Positions 1 to 8,599 of a stretch of 64,000 nt of DNA are shown piece after piece. The DNA comes from Pomphorhynchus laevis (Eukaryota > Acanthocephala > Palaeacanthocephala > Echinorhynchida > Pomphorhynchidae), in contig WNNJ02002522.1 in the NCBI GenBank assembly GCA_012934845.2, positions 1 through 64,000 of the forward strand, written 5' to 3'. The first letter of the stretch is position 1. Each line of letters begins with the position of its first letter. Below the pieces are notes generated by a model. That model saw nothing but the letters and a program-made list of their open reading frames with translations. It searched no databases and had not been told where the DNA came from. Position numbers and translations under genes: made by a program.

Positions 1-55
1 ACACACGGTTTGAGTTCATTGGATTACTGTGGGCCATTGGATAAGAGTCATGTTT

Positions 56-99
56 ACGCTACTGAAGAGTCCCGTAAGGACCAAACAGGTGTCTAGCGT
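56..99 (+). ncRNA. Hammerhead ribozyme, unit 1 (core mutated)
   Basis: Stem I is ACGCTA (56-61) with TAGCGT (94-99). The core CTGAAGA (62-68) and stem II GTCC/GGAC (69-72/78-81) are intact. The GAAA box reads CAAA (82-85), so the conserved G12, the general base of the reaction, is replaced by C. The cleavage triplet GTC (91-93) is present. I expect this copy to be inactive. Confidence 0.85.
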
Positions 100-350
100 T
101 GTGCTTTGCGTTCGATTACACACGGTTTGAGTTCATTGGATTACTGTGCGCACACTTGGGTAAATAGATGTAGTTCGCCCAGTTTCAATCTGAACATTTT
201 AGAAATATAAATGGAATCCCTCGTGGATCCTGGACTGCTTTTCAATTTATACTTTAACAAAATATAATTGAATCTGTTTATAGATCACCAGAGAACCACA
301 TAGATTTGTTTCAGTGTGTGTTAATGTGCCATTAGATAAGAGTCATGTTC

Positions 351-394
351 ACGCTACTGAAGAGTCCCGATAGGACGAAACAAGTGTCTAGCGT
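351..394 (+). ncRNA. Hammerhead ribozyme, unit 2 (intact core)
   Basis: Stem I ACGCTA/TAGCGT (351-356/389-394), core CTGAAGA (357-363), stem II GTCC-CGATA-GGAC (364-376), GAAA (377-380). Stem III is ACA/TGT around a 2-nt AG loop, and the triplet is GTC (386-388). All consensus core bases of a type I hammerhead are present. Predicted cleavage is after C388, which would release ~290-nt monomers from a multimeric transcript. Confidence 0.93.
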
Positions 395-634
395 TGTGCT
401 TTGAGTTCGATTACACACGGTTTGAGTTCATTGGATTACTGTGCGCACACTTGGGTAAATAGATGTAGTTCGCCCCATTTTCAACATTTAATAAATGGAA
501 TCCCTCGTGGATCCTGGACTGCTTTTCAATTTATACTTTAACAAAATATAATTGAATCTGTTTATAGATCAGCAGAGAACTACATAGATTTGTTTCAGTG
601 TGTGTTAATGTGCCATTGGATAAGAGTCATGTTC

Positions 635-678
635 ATGCTACTGAAGAGTCCCGTAAGGACGAAACACGTGTCTAGCGT
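635..678 (+). ncRNA. Hammerhead ribozyme, unit 3 (intact core)
   Basis: Stem I ATGCTA/TAGCGT (635-640/673-678) pairs with one T-G wobble. Core CTGAAGA (641-647), stem II GTCC-CGTAA-GGAC (648-660), GAAA (661-664). Stem III is the self-complementary ACAC/GTGT with no loop, and the triplet is GTC (670-672). Such a minimal stem III is typical of hammerheads in Penelope-like elements and retrozymes, and it often needs a dimer to cleave well. Confidence 0.93.
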
Positions 679-921
679 TGTGTTTCGTTCGATTAACTTT
701 TAGTTCATTGGATTACTGGCGCACACTTTATAAATAGATGTAGTTCGCTCCAGTTTCAATCTGAACATTTAAGAAATATAAATGGAATCCCTCGTGGATC
801 CTGGACTGCTTTTCAATTTATACTTTAACAAAATATAATTGAATCTGTTTATAAATCACCAGAGAACCACATAGATTTGTTTCAGTGTGTGTTAATGTGC
901 CATTAGATAAGAGTCATGTTC

Positions 922-965
922 ACGCTACTGAAGAGTCCCGTAAGGACGAAACACGTGTCTAGCGT
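922..965 (+). ncRNA. Hammerhead ribozyme, unit 4 (intact core)
   Basis: Stem I ACGCTA/TAGCGT (922-927/960-965), core CTGAAGA (928-934), stem II GTCC-CGTAA-GGAC (935-947), GAAA (948-951), loopless ACAC/GTGT stem III, GTC triplet ending at 959. Every core base fits the consensus, and all stem I pairs are Watson-Crick. Confidence 0.94.
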
Positions 966-1217
966 TGTGCTTTGAGTTCGATTACACACGGTTTGAGTTC
1001 ATTGGATTACTGTGCGCACACTTGGGTAAATAGATGTAGTTCACCCCATTTTCATTCTGAACATTTAAGAAATGTAAATGGAATCCCTCGTGGATCCTGT
1101 ACTGCTTTTCAATTTATACTTTAACAAAATATAATTGAATCTGTTTATAGATCAGCAGAGAACTACATAGATTTGTTTCAGTGTGTGTTAATGTGCCATT
1201 GGATAAGAGTCATGTTC

Positions 1218-1258
1218 ATGCTACTGAAGAGTCTAAGGACGAAACACGTGTCTAGCGT
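1218..1258 (+). ncRNA. Hammerhead ribozyme, unit 5 (shortened stem II)
   Basis: Stem I ATGCTA/TAGCGT with one wobble (1218-1223/1253-1258), core CTGAAGA (1224-1230), GAAA (1241-1244), GTC ending at 1252. Stem II has lost three bases (1231-1240). It can only form GTC/GAC plus a T-G pair over a 2-nt loop, so activity is doubtful. Confidence 0.85.
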
Positions 1259-1471
1259 TTTGTTTCGTTCGATTACGCATGGTTTGAGTTCATTGGATTA
1301 CTGGCGCACAAAAAATAGATGTAGTTCGCTCCTTTCATTCTGAACATTTTGAAATATAAATGAATCCCTCGTGATCGGACTGCTTTTCAATTTATACTTT
1401 AACAAAATATAACGAATCAAGACAGCAGAGAACACATAGATTTTTTCAAATATCCAATCTCTTGCCAATTT

Positions 1472-1496
1472 GTTTGCTACTGAACTCCTAGCAAAC
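1472..1496 (+). ncRNA. Hammerhead remnant, unit 6 (core deleted)
   Basis: Only stem I survives: GTTTGCTA (1472-1479) and TAGCAAAC (1489-1496) pair perfectly over 8 bp. The 9-nt loop holds the start of the core (CTGA) and has lost the remaining core, stem II and GAAA. It lies in the decayed last repeat, before the TTGATTACACACGG block that follows each ribozyme. Confidence 0.7.
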
Positions 1497-1589
1497 CTTT
1501 ATTTTCTTCTTGATTACACACGGTTTGAGTTCTTGGATTACTTGCCAACTTGGTAAAATGTTTTCGCCTCAGTTTCATTCTGAACTTAA

Positions 1590-1591
<2 letters not shown>

Positions 1592-1659
<68 letters not shown>
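1592..1659. repeat. (TA)n microsatellite
   Basis: About 34 uninterrupted TA dinucleotides mark the right end of the hammerhead array. Confidence 0.97.
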
Positions 1660-1662
<3 letters not shown>

Positions 1663-1729
1663 ATCGTATGGATCATGAAGATCGATTGAAATCGGACTGG
1701 TGATCCTTTGATGGATGCTTATTTATGTA

Positions 1730-2102
1730 TTGAATAGTTGCTAGGTCACACGAGGTGACTTTCGCATTGAAAACCAGCTACAGAATCCTTCCTTCATGAT
1801 ATTCAATTCCATACACACTGACTACTAACGGCACCATTGCCACAGTCGTTTTCGTTTCGCCCGCTTTTTGTCACATGTTGGTAGTCTCGGATAAGTCAAA
1901 TTTCAAAAGGCGAAGAGTTGGTATTCAGCCTTCTGACGAGCCTGGTGCTACCAACACGTGGCGAAAAGCGGGCGAAACGAAAACGGTTGTGGTAATGGTG
2001 CCGTTAGTAGTCAGGGTGTATGGAATTGGATATCATGAAGGAATGATTCTGTAGCTGGTTTTCAATGCGAAAGTCACTTCGTGTGACCTAGCAACTATTC
2101 AA
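1730..2102. mobile_element. Palindromic foldback element / MITE
   Basis: Two 157-bp arms, 1728-1884 and 1948-2104, are inverted copies with roughly ten mismatches, separated by a 63-bp spacer. The outer ends read TTGAATAGTTGC and GCAACTATTCAA and are flanked on both sides by TA, which would be the target duplication of a Tc1/mariner-type insertion. No ORF is present. The whole element would fold into one long hairpin. Family assignment is inference from the TA flanks only. Confidence 0.75.
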
Positions 2103-2109
2103 TATATAT

Positions 2110-4120
2110 CAGGGTTCGTCAACGGGAGCCCTGTGGCCCTCTGGTGGCCCCTGAAATGTTCAGGGGGAAACAGACAATTTTGTAAGAGTTAAGGGAGGCA
2201 AAGAGTTTTCTGGGGGGACCACAGAGTTTTCGACGGGCGCACACCTAGTCGAATTAGGTCCGCTGTGGAGTATGACTCAAACAGAATAGATGACAAAAAT
2301 TAAGTAAACGAGGACCGTTCACAAGTAGATTTCGTGTTTGTACACACAAAATCAATTGTACACAAAAAACTTTTATAATTTTTTGTTCTGTTAAATATAT
2401 CAAATATTGTTTATATGTCTATAATTGTACTGATTCAAACACTTTTAAACAAAAATAACAAGAAATTGAATGTACAAAAAGAAAATGTCGGCAATATTTT
2501 GTAGAATATATGGAATTTGGATTCATTCTATCTCCAATCAATGCAACACATTCAATGTGCCTGATATATCACGTAACGTTATCGAACGAAAGCCTACACC
2601 CATCAAAACTAAAGACGCTTTCACAGATAAAACATCTGGAGGAGTCCACGAATACCACAGATTACTTCAAAGCAAAACGCGACGCATCTTATCCCGCGGC
2701 ACTCTGGATAAATTATTTTTATCAGCTCGACGTAAAACCGATACGGGGTTGATTGTTTCTTACGAAATAGCGGAAATAATTGACAAGTCGGGATTGCCCG
2801 ATTCAATTAGAGAAAAGGTGATCGCTCCTGGGATTAATAAGGTGATTGCAGGAATGACTAATCTGGACCCCACTTCGATTTTCAAGTCTATAGCGTTCAG
2901 TACTCAAACAATTTCTATAAGAATTGATGAAATCAGCTGGGATATGCAAGCGCAGTTAGATCAAAAACTTGTAACTAGACCATTTTCTCTCTACCTTGAT
3001 GAGTCAACATTCCAGAATATTCAAGCTATATTAATGGCGTATGTACGATTTCTTGATAAAAATGATTGTTTGGAAGAATTTCTTTATTAACTATCAGTTA
3101 CGGCCGATTGTAAAGGCGAGACGCTCTTCAAGATGGTGATGGATTATTTCTCCGAAACTGATATCCAACTCTCGAATATAGTCGCATGTTCGACTGATGG
3201 AGCTCCGGCAATGATTGGACGGCATACAGTTTTATCTTCCATTTAAAACGCGCTGTACCGTCGGTTATATGTATACACTGCATTATTCAACGACATAATC
3301 TGGCAGCAAAAAAACTGAACGAGCGACTACATTAGTCGATGACATCATTCTTTGCACAACACGAATTGAAAAGTGAATTGTGTAAAGCCAAAAAGTACAT
3401 TAAATTTATGAGTGATATATTCGAAAAGCTCAACATTTCTGTTGAGAAACTCCAAGGTAAATGTGCCGATCTCATATTGTCAAAGGAAAATATCGGCGCA
3501 TTCATATCTGAACTCACATTACAAGCAAAATTTGGCTCGAAAGATATTTGTCAATTTCCCCACGGTTGATATCGTATCAAACATAATAACCGACGATGAC
3601 ATCCTCATTTACACATCATATTTGACAAATCTCATATTACACATGAACAAAAGTTTTGCGGACTTATTAGCCATGGAAATACCATATTGGGTCGTAAATT
3701 CATATGACTGCATACCACATGAACAAATAATTGAAGTTCAGGACGAGGTAGTCAATCTTCAGCATGACGTGTCAATGCGAAACAAATTTTCTAAGCTTGG
3801 TCTACGCGCCTGTTTCTGCCACGATATTATGGAACATTACACCATTCTTCGATCGAAGCTACACATGTTCATGCTCCCATTCCCAGCATTTATATTGTTG
3901 AAGCGGAATTTTGCAAGCTTTTGTCGCTGTAGACAAAATACCAAAACCGCCTCAACATTGAGCGACGTGGAGATCTACGCATGAGCCTGTCAACAATGAC
4001 TGCAGATATGGTTTATAATTTGTATAAAAATATTTTTTTTGCAAAAACGAAATTTGAGGGGCCACAGCTATATAACTTTATGTAAAGAGGGCCACGGCGA
4101 AAAAAGGTTGACGAACCCTG
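2110..4120 (+). mobile_element. hAT-type DNA transposon, decayed
   Basis: Terminal inverted repeats of 14 bp, CAGGGTTCGTCAAC (2110-2123) and GTTGACGAACCCTG (4107-4120), enclose 2.0 kb. The right flank ATCTAGAA fits the nTCTAGAn target site common for hAT elements. The left flank is now ATATATAT, matching 5 of 8 positions, so the target duplication is not intact. The interior encodes fragments of a BED-finger transposase. The element lies directly beside the palindromic MITE. Confidence 0.85.
2470..4000 (+). pseudogene. hAT transposase, BED-finger (ZBED/FAM200-like), broken
   Basis: Pieces in different frames follow the order of a hAT transposase. A zinc-finger region at 2510-2680 contains NESLHPSKL and DYFKAKRD. 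The first acidic segment contains YLDESTFQNIQ (near 2990-3035), and a continuation contains STDGAPAMIGRH (near 3190-3225). A helical middle lies at 3339-3569, and the C-terminal dimerisation stretch ERRGDLRMSL is near 3960-3990. These motifs recur in the domesticated ZBED5/FAM200/SCAND3 group. The reading frame shifts inside the finger and carries stops after 3090, so no transposase can be made from this copy. Confidence 0.8.
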
Positions 4121-4592
4121 ATCTAGAACAACAGTGATTCCAAAAAAGTTAAGATTAGAAACGTTTTGTTTTTTCCTGTTTAGAGCCGTAGGATGGATAG
4201 AATTTAGAAAGGAATGATATAATTAGAAAGTATAATTTCCTCTTTTAACATGTTGGTCTAATCGAGCACAAGGATTAGACCAGGGTTCTAATCGAACCCT
4301 GGTCTAATCGAACACAAGGATCAGGTGTCGTGGTAACGTGGTCAAAGTTCGTAAAATCATTCATCGTTGATATACAGGGTTCTGTTGCGACACCGAAACA
4401 AATTTCTGATAGTGCGTTAGCGATAATGTCTTTGACCAAGTCGTGGCGAATTATCTGAAGACAACCGCGCTTACAAGACAGAGAATGATTTATATCAATC
4501 GGCGATCCGCAAATATAAGTTTTATATATAAGTTTTATTATTCAAATCATTTGGTGTCCAACCATATCGGGCACAAATGATTAATGCTTGAT
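4121..4592. other. Non-coding spacer with a small palindrome
   Basis: No gene is seen. A perfect inverted repeat has 16-bp arms 4273-4288 and 4294-4309 around a 5-bp centre. The motif TCTAATCGA(A/G)CACAAGGAT occurs directly before and after it. The rest is unremarkable AT-rich sequence. Confidence 0.7.
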
Positions 4593-5670
4593 TGATAATA
4601 ATTTATTCGAAGTGGCAAATACGTGCCAGCTGTACGCTTACAAGTTCATTCACTTACAAAAACAGCAAAAGTCATACAAATAAATTAATTAAATCGTTTA
4701 AATATGATCGGATTTGCCGTTTGAAGCACGGCATTGATGTTGATTGGCGTATATGATTGGGCAGATGATTCCACGAGAGAGGAGCAGACACAAGGAAGGA
4801 GCAGAAGACAAAGAGGTATAGTAGTTTGTGACATGTAAAATAAGGAAATTACGGGAACGCAAGGAGCATTAAACAGGACAAGAATTGTCGAAAAAAGGAA
4901 GGTTGGGAAATTGAGGGGTATGAAAAGTGAGGATACTGAAAACAATAAGAAGACGAATTTGAACACAACAATAAATGGTAGGCAAATCGAAGGAAACAAG
5001 ATGGTGGGATGTATGATCAAAACGACGAAGACGGTGGAGAATTCAGACGGCTGCGTTGACGATGCGTTGTAGTGGAAGAATAGTAGATTTAGGTGATTTG
5101 GAAAATAGACCAAGACAGTAATCAAGTCTTGAGAAAAGGATAGAAGATATGAAAGTCATACAAGAAGGGAAATCGATCAATCTACGAATTTGACGGAGGT
5201 TGCAGAGAATCAAGGTAGATGAGCGTACTTTATCTATAACAAAATATTTAATTGAAAGTCGGTTGTCGAAATTGAAGACTAAGAAAACAAGATTGTCAAC
5301 GATCGGAGAATTGTAGAATTTAATGATAGGGATGGGGTTCTAAGCCGAGAGGTCGAGGAAATATCCACATTATTTTGGATTTATAAGAATTCAGAGTAAG
5401 ACGAAGAGAAGAACGGTTATTGAAAATTGAGACAAGAAGGTTGGAAGCAGGAACTTAAAGATCATGAATACGATAAGCAGGTGCATGATCATATATGATA
5501 ATGCCATCAGTATATTGCATAACATGGAAGTTAAATGTATGAGAAATAGAAGACAAATCACCGAGAAGAGAGAAAAGCAAAGGACCTAATACGGAGCTTT
5601 GTGGAACACCAGACGGATAGATTAAATATGGGAAAGAGAAGAGTTAGAACAAACGCGAAAAGTACGGTTT

Positions 5671-5718
5671 GATATATATATACATATATATGTATATATA
5701 TACATATATATATGTATA
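5671..5718. repeat. TA/TACA-rich microsatellite
   Basis: Alternating TATATA/TACATATA DNA sits at the junction between the LINE and the nested 370-bp repeat, and a shorter TA-rich stretch follows the repeat at 6098-6116. Confidence 0.85.
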
Positions 5719-6097
5719 ATGGTGTTGCTTTATAAACTGGACTTCGATTCACGACTTTCAGTCACCATGTCACTTCTAGACGACCACTTCAGCATCGAAA
5801 TGATGAGTACCCGGCAACACTCATCAGTAGAATGAGGCACACTCTGGTCGTTTCGATTGCCTGTGTGACATTGTGAATAAAGGCGTTTCCGACACTTTGC
5901 TTAATTGTCTGAGGCTTACGCTCTTAACCAGATCGAATTGCTGTGCGGACCATCCTTAAACACTAGGCAGAGGTTGTTGCTGAATTGTCGCTGCACTCGT
6001 TGGATCCTAAATGGATGCGGCAGGTATAATAGTAGTGCACAGATGTGCTGAGTAAACAACGGTCCAGGATTTCTTACGAAATACGACATTTATACTA
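5719..6097 (+). repeat. 370-bp interspersed repeat, copy 1 (nested in LINE)
   Basis: Nearly the same sequence occurs at 53511-53874. It begins GGTGTTGCTTTATAAACTGG, contains AATAAA (near 5877), and ends near CATTTATACTA. It interrupts the antisense LINE, whose text resumes at about 6130, so it arrived after the LINE. No protein is encoded. A 7-bp hairpin, GATGAGT/ACTCATC on the minus strand, lies near 5795-5830. I do not recognise the family; an LTR or a non-autonomous retroelement is possible. Confidence 0.75.
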
Positions 6098-8117
6098 TGT
6101 ATATACATATATATTTAGAAAACTAAGCTACAGGGGGTAAAGGGAAGCCATGATCATGACAAAGACGATGGAGAAGAATCGAGTGATCAACGATGTCAAA
6201 AGCAGATGAAAGATCAAGAGAAACTATGACACTACATAATTTTTAATCGCGCGAGATGAGTAAGTCCTTATAATCTTTAAGACAGGCAATTTCAGTAGAG
6301 TGATTAGAGCGAAAAGCAGCTTGGAAGGGAGGAAACAAGTTGGATGAAAATAGATATGCATTAACTTGCTTGATAACAAGTCTCTTAAGGAGTTTAGAGA
6401 GGATTGGGAGATATGATATGGGCGGTACGAAGATGTTATTGAGGGGTCGAGAGATTGCTCTTTTAGGAGAGGGCGAACAGTGGCGCATTTCTAGTAGGAA
6501 GTAAATGTGCAGCTGAAGATAGGCAAGTTGAACAATGTGGTTAGGAAGGGTGAGATATATGAGCAGATATTTTTAAGCAAGTGAGTGGTAATTGGGTCAG
6601 GATGAGAGGTTTTATTAGGTAATGTCAGAAGAACCGAAGAAACTTCATCAGACGTAACGGGAATAACTTACTTCCTTCCGTTCTGGGGGGAAGTATTTAA
6701 AGAGAAGATAGGATACAATGTACATCAATGGTTAGAAGAGAAAGTAAATTAGGTAGCTTAGATTGTATATTAGAAGAACATTCATCTAGATTTATGTTAC
6801 AAGAGGTAGATGATCGTGAAAGAATTGAGTTTAAGATTTTCCAATGAGATTTAAAGTTGGAAGATGACTCGAGTTGATTTCGCCAAAGGAGAGTACGTTT
6901 AGTACGCATAAGAATGAGATTGGAACGGTGGAGATAAAGATAGGAAGCACGGAGATTTGGAGCAAGTGAGTTTTGAGAACGTTTAAGAAAGCGATTAAAC
7001 ACCCGAAAAGAGTGACGGAGTCGACATTTTAATGGACTACAGTCGAAATCGAACCAGGAAGCATTGCGTAAGCACTGAAACCGTCGGGGTCGAATAGAGA
7101 GAAGGTGATTGAGATTAGTAATAAGTTCAGAATCAAACAGAATGCAAAGATTACCGGGAGAAAGATAGTTAAGTGGAAGTGAAAAGAGTGAAGAATTGAG
7201 TAAGGCTGAACATAGAATAGGGATATTGAGAAGTTTCCAGCGTCGAGTTGGAGTAGCTAATGTTGTAAACGATGATGGAGGATGGGGAAGAGTAAGAGTG
7301 ACAAGGAAATGATCGAACAAACCAGGATCAGTAATCGACAAGGAGGTATAGTCATTGAAGCAGCTGGAAACAGCAATAATGTCGAGAACAGATCCGAGAA
7401 TATGAGTGGGCTTGTTGAAAGTAATTTATAGTTAAAATAAGCAAAAAAAATAGTTAGAGTGATAGTGTCAGAGTCAGCTGGGCGATCAAGACGAATTTTA
7501 AAGTCACCGAGAACAAAATAAGGATTATAATACAATGAACAGTGAGTTAGAAGATCTGCAAGGTTGTTAAAGACCATACGTTAGTGGGCAGCTGAGTCTA
7601 GACGGTATATAATAACAAGTTCCATAAAAAAGGAGTTGCCTGCATATGAGTAATTCCAAATAGTGTAACGGATGTTAGCGTTTATTTCACATTGAGACGT
7701 TGAGTGACGAGCAATGGCAACAATACCGCGCTGGTTAGAAGCAGTAGATGTGGGATAGACAATTGGACGAGCTGATTCAACTAGAGAACAACCAGAGCGA
7801 CATAGACGACGAATAACAAGATCGTCAGTGCCAGGATTCGGTAATGCAGAGAATATCGATAGATAATTAATCAAAGATATCAAGAATCAAATCAGCTTTA
7901 TTAAAAATAGAGCGAGTGTTGAAATAATAAGACAAAAAATATGCTCAGGAGCGAGGTCTGCTGGCAAAGAAGACAGGGTGAGAGACGGGACACCATCAGA
8001 TTTTTGTCATCGTACGTACGACGTGAAAATTTTTCGTTGATTTGATGGATTGATAAGGATAGCTCGCCGTTTATTTCACGTCGATAAATTATACATTGAT
8101 ATAATTATACATAAATT

Positions 8118-8335
8118 ATATCAATTATAGACTATAAACAATAGTTGATATATAGAACTGAACTTAAAATATAAAAGTTGTGTATACAATTGATTTTGTG
8201 TGTACAAAAACGACATCTACGCGTGAACGGTCCTCGCTTACTTAATTTTTGTCATCTATTCTGTTTGAGTCATACTCCACAGCGGACCTAATTCGACTAG
8301 GTGTGCGCCCGTCAACTACTCCGTGGCCCTCTGTT
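8118..8335 (-). mobile_element. hAT fragment, reversed copy of the 5' region
   Basis: The reverse complement matches the non-coding left part of the hAT at about 2205-2430, including GACGGGCGCACACCTAGTCG and the CACACAAAATCAATTGTA stretch. Neither terminal repeat nor transposase is present. It abuts the 5' end of the antisense LINE, so one may have inserted into or been truncated by the other. Confidence 0.8.
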
Positions 8336-8599
8336 GTTTTGTCGATACTGTTGTATCGACAATGCAACAGTAAAATACTCTGATGTAATAGAAGGGTAAG
8401 ATAAAATTGTGGAGCACAACGGATCAGTGATTTCTCTTCATTCGATTTAATCTTTTTATATAATCCAGTTTTCTTCAAACAAAATGGTGGATTTAATACC
8501 GATAATCAACTAACAGTAGATTCATTCAACAATGTGATCATCATCATTCACGGGATACGCATCAATGGTATCGATTCTAGTCTTGCATTTTTAGAACTC

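Larger units (their letters stand above)
1..1591 (+). repeat. Hammerhead-ribozyme tandem repeat array (~290-bp units)
   Basis: Five head-to-tail units are seen, plus a sixth decayed one. Predicted ribozyme cleavage points fall at 93/94, 388/389, 672/673, 959/960 and 1252/1253, giving spacings of 295, 284, 287 and 293 bp. Shared blocks include the text around CTCGTGGATCC, the AACAAAATATAATTGAATC block and the GGTTTGAGTTCATTGGATTA block. The array runs off the left edge of the window. The unit before the first ribozyme is shortened: about 190 bp between the GGATTACTGTG block and the CCATTGGATAAG block are missing. From 1261 on the repeat loses many small pieces until it meets the (TA)n tract. 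No ORF is present. Known relatives by design are the hammerhead satellites of schistosomes, newts and cave crickets and the animal retrozymes. That this array belongs to one of these classes is inference. Confidence 0.92.
4593..8088 (-). mobile_element. CR1/L2-like LINE, antisense, 5'-truncated
   Basis: Read on the minus strand this copy follows the element at 39.3-48.3 kb from the end of ORF1 (near 8083) through the endonuclease and reverse transcriptase to an (ATT)n-type tail near 4600. Endonuclease text is visible at 7257-7883 (GDFKIRLDRP, the usual GDFN motif, and RRLCRSGCSLVESA). Palm-domain text is near 6243-6488 (LPILSKLLKRL, FPPFQAAFRSNHSTE). ORF2 is broken by frameshifts and stops. 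A 370-bp repeat and (TA)n DNA interrupt the reverse transcriptase region at 5671-6110. Confidence 0.88.

Noticed and set aside
5780-5850. CTGATGAGT with GTC-TAGAAG on the minus strand of the 370-bp repeat, as another hammerhead
   Set aside because: A 5-bp outer stem (TTCTA/TAGAA) exists, but GAAA does not follow stem II. The CTGATGA bases pair instead with ACTCATC in a 7-bp hairpin, and the second copy lacks the intervening part.
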